The notes under the pieces: model-generated
Seen by the model: the letters and a program-made list of their open reading frames with translations, nothing else
Told to the model about the DNA's origin: nothing
The model's database searches: none
Assembly: GCA_947579605.1 (NCBI GenBank)
Contig: OX388320.1
Coordinates: 1,054,001-1,118,000, forward strand
Origin: Athripsodes cinereus
Lineage: Eukaryota > Arthropoda > Insecta > Trichoptera > Leptoceridae
Length of the DNA stretch: 64,000 bases
Direction of reading: 5' to 3'
Part shown: in pieces, positions 1-13,200 of the stretch
Layout: each line of letters begins with the position of its first letter
How positions within the stretch are numbered: position 1 is the first letter of the stretch
Translations under genes and position numbers: made by a program

Positions 1-3000
1 CATTATATTTATTAATAATTTACTATGAATATTGACAAGTATCTTCTCATACACTGTATGGAAGATGATGTCTTTTGTCAACATATTTATCGCACAATTT
101 CATATGCCAACAATGCTCCAAATAATTCAAATTAGAGTTATTCGCTTATCATAATGTAGAACCATAACACAGCGCGATATTCTTTCCATAAGACAAATAG
201 GTAATTCCAAAAATTCACATACTTTATTTCAAAAGCAAATATTACTTAATTGTGGTTTTGGTTGATTATGATATTGCCTGGAAAATTTGTTGGTTTATGG
301 AACTGGGCATTCATTATGGGCATCAATACGAGAATCATTGTTATTTAATTTATCTACCATACTTATAAAATTAATTAATATTTTCATTTGTTACCTGTTA
401 ACATATGACAAAAACTTTGCAGACAAGAATACGCAGGAGACTCAAAAAGAATAAAGCAAAACAAAAACAAAAACTCCAAAGTATTGTTTGTGATTTATAA
501 ATGGAATTAAATGAAACAAAGTTAACAAAATGAAATAGCTAATATTTAACCTCTGGATAAATTGCATGATAAGATTGACGAAATAGAGAATACTAAATGG
601 AGATATAAATCTTTTATTAACATTGTACTTTAACTATTTCTCGAGAATTTATCTACCCCTGTGTCCAAAACTTGACATATCGTCATTGCATATTTAATAT
701 TAGTGCTACTACGTAACATGGTCAAAATTTTGACAAGCTGTAAGAAAGCTTTCTTCATGACAATAAAACATTAGGAATATTAACTAATAGTCACACAGGT
801 GTGAAAAATCTGATGAAATGTTGTTAATCATGTAGTAATGAAATAATGTTATTCATGTTGAAATACATAGTCAATTTAAATCATGTCAAGATCTTGTACA
901 TATCACATACACAACTTATAAATCTCGAGAAATGAGATATAATGAAAAAACTCTTGTCCGACAGTTTTACAAGTATTTTGTCAGCAACTTTGAATACACA
1001 TAACTATATTTTACACTTAAATTTCATAAATTTGCTCACTAGATTCTTACAAATTTAATAATTGAAAATTATTACAAAAATTGTAATATTAGGCATATTC
1101 ATGTCTCCCTTACTATTTGTAAATATAAAATTATTCTCTTCAACTATTTTTAATCTGAGATTTAAAAAAAAACACAAATTGCATCAAGCCAGCTCGACAA
1201 CAAATTGATCAAACATGCTTGAAATTTTTTTTTAATACATTTTTAATATATCATATGCAATATATTATTTTTATCAAATTTTATACTTGGCTTAAAACTA
1301 AAATGTTTTTGGACATCTATAAGGGGAGACATCTATTTCTATATTAAATTTTAAATACAAAAACATCTAGTATATAAAATCGTTGTATGAATTTGTTATT
1401 ACTCTACAATAATGTTAAAAATAACAATAAAACAAACTGCTAACATTTAAAATTGCTTATTTTAAACCTAGTAGGAGTGAAAAATTATCAGTTACAAAAG
1501 ATATTAAAGTTGTTTTCACTACTAATTTATTTAACAACTTTTGTAGCATTTCATGTGCTTTTTCGTTGAGTAAAATCTGAATCCGGATTCAGCTGGTTAC
1601 CAAAAGTTAAAAAGAAACAATCTTTACATTACACATTTACAATTCATTTTTTTTACGATTTAGGAGTCTACGATACGCAATCTTTGATTCGACAAATGTG
1701 AATAAGTAAGTAAAATATGAAATAACATCCAGTCGAGATTGTTGTATAGTTACAAATAACTCAATTAAAAATATGTTTCTTTATTGCAACTGCTTATAAT
1801 CTAATTCATTAATTCATTCATCAAAACATTTACAAATAATCTTACTAAAAAAAAAATTAAATAAATACAATAACAAAAAATAAAACAAATATTTTAATGG
1901 TCATGCGATGACATTTGGCAAACTATTTCATAATTGCTTTTTCTGTTAATTAAACATTATAACAAGTTTTTTGAAAACAGACACTAAGCAGAAAAGATGT
2001 AACAATTTTTTTTAAATAATGATAAATAAAAGAAAACGGACTGTACTTAGACTGATTTTTATTCCGGTTTTGGAAAAAATAAATCAAAACTTTAAATAGC
2101 AATAAATAATTATATATGCATAGGTACCTACCTAAATTTAAATTTGATTTTATTATTAATTTATTTTATAATACAACTACTTACAATAAAATATCTTTGG
2201 AAAATTAAAATAAAATAAAAAATAAAAGGGTAACTAAAAGAAATAATAATAATAATAAAAAAAAAAAAACAAATTGTAGTACGCAATTAATATTGCTTGA
2301 AAAATAAAAGCTATCAAATGTTTACTTATTTTTTTTAATAAATAACACAATAAGTGTTACCTGACACTTGTGTTCAAAATAAATTATCAAGGCTTCGCCT
2401 AAAAACTAAAAAATATAATTTTAAATGTTAATTTATAGAGCTATTTAAAAATTAATTAAAAACTCAATAGGTACAAAGATGACCGATGCATATTATTTAA
2501 TATTTTTCAATTCAAAACTACAATGTAGCAATTTCACAGGCAATATGGATTAATTTAAAAATACAGTTTCGAAAGCAACCTTTTTCATTACGAAACAATG
2601 TGTTTTAAGGTTAAATAATTATACAAGCCAATATTTTTTAAAAATAAATTTAAAAACAACATTTTGTCCTAATTTTGTTTGACACATTAGGCTAATGATT
2701 GGAATGGCGTGTCTGTTAAAGATATTATATCAAAAATTAGAGATGGGCCGGCCCTGAACAAAAACTACTATTTAAAAAATCTAATCTTACATCAAATACA
2801 CAATATATTTAAATATTTATGGGTTCATTTCTAAATAATATTTCAAATATTTTGGCCACATAGTGCAAAAACATGTATTGTAACATTGAACACTGCAATA
2901 TACTTATTATATATAATATATTTTATAACTATACATCAAAAGTGAAAATAAAATTCTAGGTAAGTTATATAATTCTGGTTAAAAACAATTTAATAATGCC

Positions 3001-3180
3001 ATAACTTTGTAAAAAATGTCTTTGATTACAATATTTTTAATTAACATGAATAAGGTAATTATTATTTGCATACAATAATTAAAGAAACAGATTAAAATAC
3101 ACACTTGTTTAGTACTTCCACGGGACCTAATTTGACGCGAGCCGATATTTGAGATCTTTTACTCGTAGTATTATCATTTA
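1..3180. other. AT-rich gene-free stretch
   Basis: This stretch has long A and T runs, short palindromes and no open frame that resembles a protein. I also see none of the retroelement tails that fill most of the rest of the window. It could be intergenic DNA or the long 3' UTR of a gene beyond the left edge, but nothing in the sequence decides between these. Confidence 0.5.
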
Positions 3181-3185
3181 TCCCC

Positions 3186-3236
3186 GCCCTTGAGATGGAT
3201 GCTTCATTAAACTGCGCCGAATAAATCATCCAACAT
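3186..3236 (+). repeat. dispersed repeat, copy 1 of a ~50-bp word
   Basis: The segment containing GAGATGGATGCTTCATTAAA and ending CGAATAAATCATCCAACA recurs at 51888-51935 with only a few substitutions. The second copy is interrupted directly downstream by the pogo-like element. The parent family is not recognised. Confidence 0.6.
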
Positions 3237-3239
3237 AAT

Positions 3240-3530
3240 AATAATATCACTCACTCACTCATCGCCCTCAACACTCCTCTCGGGAGCACAGGGCAGAAAC
3301 CAGCCTCCTCCATTCAGAGCGTCTGCGCCAATTGCGTCACCTCTTTCCATGACATTCCTTGCGCTCTGATATCGTTTTCATAGGAACGGTGTATTGTGAA
3401 AGAGGGACACCTGGGCCGACTGAACCCTTGCGGACGGAAGAACAGCGCTTTTTTTGGCCAACTATCATTGGGCATTCTCAGAACATGTCCCAGCCAGGAC
3501 CATCGTCTCTCCTGTATAACGGAGATTACA
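3240..3530 (-). mobile_element. RTE-type LINE 3' fragment
   Basis: The minus strand reads RRWSWLGHVLRMPNDSW, then RPQGFSRPRCPS and a GMSWKEVTQLAQ block ending in a stop. This is the typical C-terminal region after the reverse transcriptase of RTE-like endonuclease/reverse transcriptases (normally RRWRWIGHVLRM...KGRP...GLTW.EA). Frameshifts follow near the CTCTCGGGAGCACAGGGCAG word, which corresponds to the usual terminal SALCS-like residues. The copy is 5'-truncated and dead. A TTATTATTATT tail (minus strand) follows at 3235-3245. Confidence 0.8.
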
Positions 3531-3539
3531 GATCATAAT

Positions 3540-5150
3540 ATCAAGCTAGTCTTTATGTTAGATTACATTCAAGAGCAAGCTGAAAACATTGCTATTCAGG
3601 AAGTCACGGCGCCCTTGAAATGGTCACGGATCACAAACGGCGCCAATTACAAATTGTCCATAAAGTTTCTTGCAAGTACTAAATGAGTGTGCTGCTTAAA
3701 CAATTTTAAGAACAATTTCCACCAAATACTTTAAAAAAAAGACTCCTTTTTATCAACGAATTTTTGCAAAACAACCATCTCATTTTCTAGGATATTGTAA
3801 TTTAAAATTTTATTATTTTAATTTGTCAATTCACAATTATTTCGCAAGTGGAATTTAAACACCAGTTCCCATCCTGTTTTACTGATAAGAATAACAAGGA
3901 AGAATTATGAAAGATGTATGTAACTCTTTCCTTACGGATCTGTCAAATGCAAACTGTACTGCTGAATGCACCATACTTTGATTCCCATGTATTTTACACA
4001 ATATAGTACGGGTACTAATGTCAACAGTAGTAAATTATGTACTACAGAATAATATTTAATATTACTCGAGTAATCATTTATCTGGTAAGGTGAACTCCTC
4101 TAATTATCTCTTTCTTTTCACTAAACAACCTTCTGACAAATAAATATTGATCGGTGACAAAAGAGATAGGACATTGTCCTGAATAAGCCTTAAGGATCAT
4201 ATCCTTAACTGCTTCAATATCAAAGCTACCGTTGTTAGCAAGTTCAGGATAATTTGTGTATTTTATACAAAGTTATGACATTATTAAACTTGGTTTAACT
4301 ACATTACATTATATTATAAAATACATCACATTTAAACAAATAACTAATTACATAGTTATAATCATAATAATATTAATAAAACATTTCATGAGGAGTACAT
4401 GGTTTTACAAGGCAGGCGATTCCCTTTGAACACCTAAAAAAATTATGAAATTCGTGGTTAAGCAGCAAAATGATGATTCAAATTTATTTACATACAAATA
4501 CATACGTTTATATCTAAACATAAAAATCGGTCAACGATCAGAAAAACAAAAATTGTGATTGTGATTTAAATTACAAAGAAAAACTATGAAAAAGAAACAA
4601 ATAGGCATTTATTCTTATATATCTGAATTTAGATTAGGTTTTTTTTTATTAATTTTGAAATCAGATTTAATTTTTTATTTAAGAAAGAAGACAACTATCT
4701 TTTCCAAATAATTTATCAATTTTTTTAATATTGTGTGCAAAATATACAGGTATTCAAAAAAAGTCAACGGGAAAAATATGAAATAGCATTCGGATATACA
4801 TATGCCTTAAACATTATATTTTTATTTTGTACTTTGCTTACAATTAAACATTTTGAACAATACACATTTTAAGGCGATGATCAATCGTGCAAAGTATTCC
4901 TTCATAGTAAGGATAAGAAAAAAAATACATTTCATTAAACACAAAAGTGTCAAAATTCGAACCATAACATAAATATTATGGATCATGTCAATATTAATAA
5001 AAATACGCAAATCAATTGCTCGTACGTTCATAAAATATTTTTAATTGGCCTTTATTGCAACAAAAACTGTAATATTTTTGTAATAACGATGAAGAGTGAT
5101 TCTTCGAAAGAATAAGAATGTATCTAATTCTGTAGCTATTTTTTTTGTTG
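3540..5150. other. no gene seen
   Basis: AT-rich DNA with only short open frames that resemble nothing. No RNA gene or complete mobile element was recognised. Confidence 0.45.
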
Positions 5151-5159
5151 GTAGAACAA

Positions 5160-5745
5160 CTTTTCTCTTTCTTCCGCAAGTTAAGTGGCGCGTAAACTCT
5201 ATGTGGATTGAGCCCGAGTACTGGACAACACAATTCCTTACTGGTCATGGAGCATTCAATGCGCGTCTTCACCAGTTTGGGATAAAATCATGCCCTTCGT
5301 GTAATTTCTGTCACTCTGAATCCCAAACGTCGGAACATATTTTGTGGGATTGTTCCCACACTGACATCAGTGGGAAAAGAGAGGAGATGCTCGTTGCTGT
5401 TCGTGGTCCATCCTCTGGACCTGTAGGACATGCGGACTTAGTGGCCACAAGGAAAAACTTTTTCGCCTTCAAAAACTTCTGTACTTTCTTTGGTAGCCTA
5501 ATATCCCCTTCAAGTACTTAGCGATACTGCATAGAGAAGAAGGCATATTCCCATTTCTTCCCTTCCCTTTTTGCACCAATTTTTTTGGTGTGTGGCCGCT
5601 AAATCTAGAGTGCTCCCTCGGGGCAGCATTTCTCGCTTTAATGCGACATTAAATCCTATTTGTGCATGCGTGTCGTTATGGAGATACATATCTCCAGGTA
5701 CGGCATGAGGTATGTGGCGGGTGCTGCCCTTTAAAAAAATAAAAG
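5160..5745 (+). mobile_element. I/Jockey/R1-type LINE, 3' end with UTR
   Basis: The frame ending at 5521 reads YWTTQFLTGHGAFNARLHQF, then CPSCNFCHSESQTSEHILWDC. This is the cysteine-rich module at the C-terminus of I/Jockey/R1-clade LINE ORF2 (TQ.LTGHG....L..F......C..C......EH.L..C). After the stop, the 3' UTR contains CATTTCTCGCTTTAATGCGA and CTCCAGGTACGGCA and ends in an A-rich run. The same UTR recurs at 36700-36815. The copy is 5'-truncated near 5150 and lacks the reverse transcriptase. Confidence 0.82.
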
Positions 5746-5797
5746 CTATTTTTTTGACATAAAAAATTGTTCAGGAAAATAAGTAATTAACATCAAA

Positions 5798-5962
5798 GAA
5801 TTAGTGAATCATTGAACACTAATAGACATTAAGGAATTAGTGAATTATTTGACACTAGTTGAAATTGAAGAATTAGTGAATCATTGAACACTATTGACAT
5901 TAAGGAATTAGTGAATTATTTGACACTAGTTGAAATTGAAGAATTAGTGAATCATTTAACAT
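5798..5962 (+). repeat. 36-bp tandem repeat
   Basis: GAATTAGTGAAT starts at 5798, 5834, 5870, 5905 and 5941, giving units of 35-36 bp. Alternate units are more alike (ATCATTGAACACT versus ATTATTTGACACT), so there is a 72-bp higher-order period. About 4.6 copies are present. Confidence 0.85.
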
Positions 5963-6021
5963 GAAGAGAAAAAATACCATTTGAAAATTCTTATCACAAA
6001 ACATTGTAGTTTGAATCATTC

Positions 6022-6027
6022 TTTATT
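6022..6027 (-). terminator. candidate smaug polyadenylation signal
   Basis: Plus-strand TTTATT reads AATAAA on the minus strand, about 960 nt after the smaug stop codon. It is the first such hexamer I noticed downstream. Cleavage near 6000 would make a 3' UTR of about 1 kb. This is inference from the motif only. Confidence 0.3.
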
Positions 6028-6514
6028 TATGCAACAATTATTTTCATAATCTCCTGAAAAATCACTCTACATCGAATATAATAAATTGTTACAGCCAAAA
6101 GTGACTTTGTACATCGCGCGCAACAGTAATACTTACAGTGCAACATATAAAGTATTGATCAATATGAAAGCAAGTCAACTACAATCTACATGTACACATT
6201 ATTAATTAATTAAAAAGATACAATGTATATATAACTATGTATATTGTATAGTTGGTGTTATATAATTTATACTTTAGTATATATCTTAACACAATATAAT
6301 ATGATATTAATACAGAACATTGTATATATGTATTCGTCATCATCTTTCCAGTGTATATATAATTTTAATATAATAACAATTTATGATAACACGTAAACAT
6401 CAGCAATAAATCAAGTCGTTAGGATGAGTGTAGATGTTGTGAGGAACTGGTAGTATATAATCAATTTCTGATAGAACATCACTGAAAATGTAAAAAAAAA
6501 TACAATGTATCAAT

Positions 6515-6715
6515 ATCAAAATGAATGAGAACAAGACAATATAAAAAATATATAAGGCTGACAGGAATGGTGCTCGGATACATGGACATCTGAGGATTAA
6601 GTGGCAAAATTCCTAGAGTCCTAGAGGACCGATACCTGTTGAGCACATTAAATATAGGAGACCTTGCATGAGGAACTGACAGAAGAGACAGATCGTAAAA
6701 GGACAATTAATTTGT
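6515..6715 (+). mobile_element. LINE family A fragment, antisense to smaug 3' UTR
   Basis: Translation of the plus strand gives MNENKTI, a stop, then IYKADRNGARIHGHLRIKWQ. This aligns with the MNEDRMTKKIYLAERNGARR segment of the LINE copy at 9423-9881. It is a decayed internal fragment, in the opposite orientation to smaug and within its probable 3' UTR or immediate downstream flank. Confidence 0.7.
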
Positions 6716-6986
6716 TCTACAGAGCACTAGCTCAATATGACACCAAATATTCATTTAAAATAAATATTGTTCCATAATGAGATTTTTTAATTCTCTAAGT
6801 GGCAGCTGTCCTCTGATTAGTATGAGCAAAAATATTTGACATTTAGGATAAAAAAAATACGGGCATAAGGTTGTAATAACGCTAAACTCTATTTGCAAGT
6901 GAGATGTAACATGGAGGAATAGTAGTTATCCCCTGTTCGTGTGTATGGCTGTAGAATAAAACATTATAATGAATGTTCTGTACCTG

Positions 6987-7206
6987 TTAGTTTATGGCCT
7001 GCTCAGTCATCTGCAGGCATAGTGATTCGAGCCTTGAGTTGATATCTCCAAGGGAGGAGGCAGGCGCCAGAGGCCTGGGAGGCGGGAAGGGAGGATAGGA
7101 GCCCTTGCGGCCACCTGCACCGCCACTGCTACCCCCCCGCCCCTCAACCTGGCCCTGTGTCGCCTGCTGCCACCCATTGGATAAGCTTCCGCTGCCGTTG
7201 CGCCAT
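6987..7206 (-). CDS. smg: smaug last coding exon
   Basis: Acceptor AAATTGCAG|ATGG. It encodes a Gly/Pro-rich stretch (residues about 558-590) and the conserved C-terminal INSRLESLCLQMTEQAIN before TAA at 6989-6987. SAMD4 proteins end in INNRLESLCLSMTEHAL, so the 3' end of the reading frame is intact. Confidence 0.92.
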
Positions 7207-10200
7207 CTGCAATTTGCAACGCTATTGGAATATTCAAATATCCAATATTAGTATAGTCACAATGAATTTTTCTATTTATTTTATGCAAATACACTACCAA
7301 TTGACAAAAAACTTTTTTAAAAAAACCCAGACTTAGATAGTGGGTGAAATAAAAATATGCGCAATACAACAATTGAAATAAAAATTTATAAATGGAATCA
7401 ACGAGAAAAATATTACCAAAACTTTTATGCACATGTTACAAATTTGTTTCATTTACCAAAGTAAACAAATAAAGAGAGTAAAGTCTAGCATAGCATTCTG
7501 TATTTATTTATGAAGAATTCTTATACCACGTTTATTATTTTACCTTGGTTTAGGTCTCCTCTGGAAGGGTGCGTCCCCTAGGTGTGCCAGGAACTGTCGC
7601 GGCGGCACCCTGTACTTGAGCGCCTTGAGTTCAGCTGCCAGGGCCGCACTCCTAGAGAAGGCATCGTGCGCCAGGGCTCGCTCCACGAGCCAGCAGTGCA
7701 GAGCTATCACAGTACCACCGTCCACGTAGCTCGAACCGTTTGACAGCAGACGGGATGATGCTGGAAATCCATACATATCAATATGTTATAAAGAATCAAT
7801 CAATAGGAAAATCGTTAACGTATTTTTATTGCTTTAAAACTGTACAGTATACAATACAATCAATCTCGCAGGATGCGCTTTGGAGATAGAGCGTTTAGTG
7901 TTGCGGATCCCAGATGCTGGAAGAAGCTGCTTCTAGGTCTAATTTATTTTGACGCCTCCAAAATGTCAATGTAAAAAATATGGAAAGGTGTTGTTAAGAC
8001 ACTTACACAAATCTAGAACTCGTACAACCAATGTGGCCAATATGGAGTCGGGTTTAATGGGACTGACAACTATACTTCGAAGTTGTTCCAGAAGAGCTGT
8101 CATAGCTGCCAAGGACACAAAGGAACCGCTGGATAGCTCTTTCTCCATACCCTCCAAGACTAGCTGTCTTTCAGATAACTTCTTGATAGAGAGCAGAAGC
8201 TTGTGGCGGGCACCCTTAGTCACTCCTGAAAAAGGCAAAAAAAAAAATATTTCAAATAAAATCAATGACTCCAATTAATTATAACTTAATCTGCATATGT
8301 TGTTGAGAACAAATTTTCCTGCTTTTAGGGTATTATTTAACTATTCACCGCATTCATATAATGCTAATGCAACCTAACTCCATATAATAAACATGCGGAT
8401 TGTCCTCTCCGTGTCATTTAAAAAATAAGATATTCAGGATGGGTGGTATGCCTCATCACTGAATTCAAGAATCTCATTCGTGATGTTACTTGTCTTGTAT
8501 GCATACTTTGTCTTTTATGTGATATTTGAAAACTAACAGAAAAGTACGGGAGTCTTATTCTTTCATGGGACCTCCGCAGGTTAAATTTGTTGTGTTTTAA
8601 CTATTTATTATTAAATTTGTTGTGTTTTAACTATTTATTATTAAATTTGTTGTGTTTTAACTATTTATTATTAAATTTGTTGTGTTTTAACTATTTATTA
8701 TTAAATTTGTTGTGTTTTAACTATTTATTATTAAATTTGTTGTGTTTTAACTATTTATTATTAAATTTGTTGTGTTTTAACTATTTATTATTAAATTTGT
8801 TGTGTTTTAACTATTTATTATTAAATTTGTTGTGTTTTAACTACTATTTATGTGATATTCGAAAACTTACAGAAAAGTACGGGAGTCTTATTCTTTCATG
8901 GGACCTCCGCAGGTTAAATTTGTTGTGTTTTAACTATTTATTATTAAATTTGTTGTGTTTTAACTACTATTTATGTGATATTCGAAAACTTACAGAAAAG
9001 TACGGGAGTCTTATTCTTTCATGGGACCTCCGCAGGTTAAATTTGTTGTATTTTAACTATTTATTATTAAATTTGTTGTGTTTTAACTATTTATTATTAA
9101 ATTTGTTGTGTTTTAACTATTTATTATTAGGTAGGTACTATTATCATGAAATTATCAAACTACATATTTATATATATGCAATAACTCGCAGTAGGAGACC
9201 TTTGATTTATACAATCACCTTATCAACATTATTTTTTGACATACGACTTACAAAATTAATTAATAATTTACTCCGTACACTTACACCTATATTTTTCAAT
9301 CATAGGAAAACTATATTAAGTAAATTTTTGAGCAAATTGAAATATGAATCTAGTATTGCGGTCCTTGGTATGTTGAATAGATTATACTTTTTTTTTTTAT
9401 TATTAATTATACATACATACCATCACGCCGCTTCCCTCGCGGGGTAGGCAGAAAGGATCGAGCGCCACTTCCTTCTATCCTTGCATACATCTTTCGCTTC
9501 CGTCACTGTCATACAATTCCTCATGCATGCTCTCCTGTTCAATGTGCTCAACACGTGACCGTCCTGTAGGATTTGATTTAAATGATCTTGCCATTTAATC
9601 CTAGGACGTCCACGTCTCCGAGCACCATTCCTCTCAGCCAAATATATCTTCTTAGTCATTCTGTCCTCATTCATTCTTTCCACGTGCCCAAACCATCTCA
9701 ACTTATTTACATTCATCCTTGTTATTACACCCACTTTCATTCCACATTCCTTTCGTATATCACTGTTACGCACACAATCTCTCAGACTTTTACCACACAT
9801 CCTTCTCAACGATCTCATTTCAACTGCATTTATGCCACTTTTATCCTTCTTTAACCATGTCCACGACTCACTTGCATACATTATTAATTATACTTTTAAT
9901 TAATTTAACTAGACAAGTATGAGAAAGCCCTGTACCCAAACTCATTGTCATATCAACAGATGCGGATAACCTTTACACTCGTGGAGCAAGAGAGACTGCC
10001 TGCAATGTGCATGTGACCAGATTGAGACGATAAGTCATATTGTGAAGGACGGAGGAGACACATTAAGTCAACAAGTTTCCAACCCCCCATTTGCGGACCA
10101 AGTGATACTAAATGCATAGATAGTTCAATCCTTTTTGTTGTGTCTTAAAATTCTGGGGAGCTGACAGATAAAAAAAGAGGTTCTCAAAGGTGAATAATCA

Positions 10201-13200
10201 ATGCTTTCCTCTCAGTGGGTCATGGTAAAATTTTCAATTGTTGATTGGTCCGCAGAGATGAAAAGAATTGAGGCTACTGGATTAGGTGATGCCAATAACT
10301 TGAGCGCAGAGCTATGCTCTAAGCACTTTGTGTGCAGGGGTCACTTGCATACGATAATCATGATGATGTCATATCAACAACAGTACTATTTCCTGAGCAA
10401 CCCCAGATTAAAAACTAGTTTACATTATTTTAAACATACACACGGAAACATAAATCATACATAACAACTTGTTTATGATAATTACAATATTTCATGTACG
10501 CCAATGATACAAATGATTCAGTTATTCCCAAATTAATAATTCTTTTTAATAGGGGACACTTTATATATTTAATTATGGAAATGTGAATTGAAGTAAAATA
10601 TCGTTTTATTCTACGGAAGCGACACATTGGTTTCTAAATCTTTGAGGCATAATATAAAATATGAAGCAAATAATATATTTTGAAATACAATTTTTAGTGG
10701 AGGGCTGGCTGGAAACTTTTTACAGAGACAATACATTTTTAAGCATTATACGAATGTCATGAATAGTAAATGATACCCTTAAAGCAGGAAAATTATAATA
10801 AACAATAACATCCATGGACAATTCACACAGATCGATCTAGTCCCAAATTAAGATATGAATCTATTATAGTATTATGGGTACTAATGCGACGACACACATA
10901 CACAATGCACTAAACATATATACATGTAACACTCAGACCCAGGACAATTTGAAAAAGGTTTTGCACTGGCCGGGAATTGAACCCGGGACCTTGTGACTCC
11001 AAGGCAAGAGCGTTACCTCCGCACCAAACCGGCCGCCTTTGTTCTCAATATAATAGAGAATTTGAAAGATAGTGTGAGAGAAGAAATAGGAAAAATGACT
11101 GGACAAGAACCGTTAGCTTAACCACGTGGATCAAATTTTCTAAGATAGGAGCACATAAAATAAGAAATCTTAGTGCGCTTGTAAGATTGATTGTATGAAT
11201 ATGTAAGAAGCGATAGAGGAGTGCGAAAGTAATAGAGATTGATACTATACTATACTATACCCTCACGCCATGTCCCAAGTGGGGTAGGCAGAGAGAACGG
11301 AACGCCAAACAGATCTATCTTTACACACTTCCTTCGCTTCCTCCACATTCATACAATTCCTCATACACGCACGTCGGTTCCTCTTACTCAACACGCGGCC
11401 GTCCTTGAGAATTTGATCCACGTGATCAAGCCACGTGGTTCTCGGACGCCCGCGTTTCCTCACACCCTTTCTTTCAGATAAGTATATCCTCTTTGTCATT
11501 CTTACCTCGTTCATTCGTTCAACATGCCCAAACCACCGTAGTTTATTCACGCGCATTCTGTCCACAACACTCTTCTTGCATCCGCTCATTCTTCTAATAT
11601 CCTCATTCTTCACTCTATCACGCAGCGTTTTACCAACCATTCTTCTCAACGATCGCATCTCTACTGCATTTATTCCACTTTCGTCCTTCTTCAACCACGT
11701 CCATGTCTCGCTTGCATACGTAAGTGACGGTACCAGAATGGTATTGTGCACCAGCATTTTAGCCATGTTCGACACATTGTCATTGCTGACAATGGGTCGA
11801 AGTGCACCGTTTACTCTAGCACCGGCCACTTTCCTTCTTTCAATGTCCCCATCGCATCTTCCATCCCTCGTAAACATACTTCCCAAATATACATACTCAC
11901 TTACTTGCTCCAAACATTCGTCACCAACTTTAATCTCGCAAAGAGATTGATCCGGTGTTTTATCCTCTCTGCCTAACTCAAAAAGACATAGCTCAAGAAG
12001 ATAGTCAAAATTCTTTAGTCCCAAGAGAAAAAATTGGTATATGTATCTTAAAAATAAAATCTTTAACTATTCAACAACATTAAATCAACACTGAAATACA
12101 TAATTTTTATAATTACTGATTGAAATAAATTTACATTATCATATTACAAATGTCTGGGAAAATTCTCTATAGGTATCGTTCATTTAAACCGTCATATAAA
12201 AGTATACAAACTTCAATTTTGTATGTATGTATTACAAATGTCTGGGAAAATTCTCAACAAACAGCAATAAATCAATTGCGTTTTTGATTAGATAATTAAA
12301 AACTTAAATGTGTAAATGTTGAACAGGAATTGAATATTTTTTTATGATTTGCATGACACAAGATAAGAATATAATATACAACATATTGACAATCAATGAC
12401 ATGATCAGATTGTAAATTATATTTATACACATACCACGATGATGATGATGATGATGATAATAATAATAATAATAACAAAACATCATTGTAATGAAAATAA
12501 ACATTAAAAATAACAAGCTGAATATAATATTATTTAAAAATAAAAAATCAATGACAAATTAATTGCATTATATGTAACGCTTCACTGATTATCAAAGAAT
12601 TTAATAATAATGTAGTTCACAATATGTTCATTCATGTCTGTACATGATAAAATAGAAAAATATATGCTTTCATTTACATTAATCAGTCATAACATCCATC
12701 TGTCTCGCTTGTGGAGTAGGCAGAGTGGACAGAAGTCGATACTGCCTTATCACACTAGCATGTAAGTCGATTTCTCTCACTCGACATGTGGTCATCTTTG
12801 AAAATTCGATATGTATGATCAAACCACATTGTTATCGAATGTCTGTGGCTTCTTATAGTTCTGGATTTGGGTTTGTAATAATAATAATAATCTATACAAT
12901 TACTTAAATCATGAGGCTTACCTAATTTCTGTAAATAGTCTTCATCGATAGCCATCATCTCATCATAGGAAATATTGGAGAACAACCAGATGTATTTGTG
13001 TAGCCTCAGGGTCTTCAGCCAGTGTGCGACAGTGGACATCCCTCCGTGATCTCCTAATCCAGTGTACTTCATGTCATCCAACTTGGAGTCGCTACCACCA
13101 CTGGAAAGACTCATCATGGCTCTCATATTGAGTAAACTTTGCTCACTTGACAGAGAGAAACTCCTGGGTTTCTGCACGAAATTAGGATCACTCATGATGC

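Noticed and set aside
8581..8820. Regular 30-bp repeats that might suggest a CRISPR array
   Set aside because: Direct tandem repeats without spacers, in an insect genome.
8587..9447. Open frame of 286 codons with LLCFNYLLLN repeats
   Set aside because: It is the translation of the 30-bp minisatellite, open only because the unit length is a multiple of three. It sits in smaug intron 3 on the opposite strand.
9955..10350. GC-richer patch in smaug intron 3 that might be a cryptic exon
   Set aside because: No frame matching Smaug and no good splice sites on the smaug strand. Probably an old repeat.
12304..12516. Minus-strand frame with His and Tyr runs
   Set aside because: Translation of the GAT/AAT microsatellite in intron 3.
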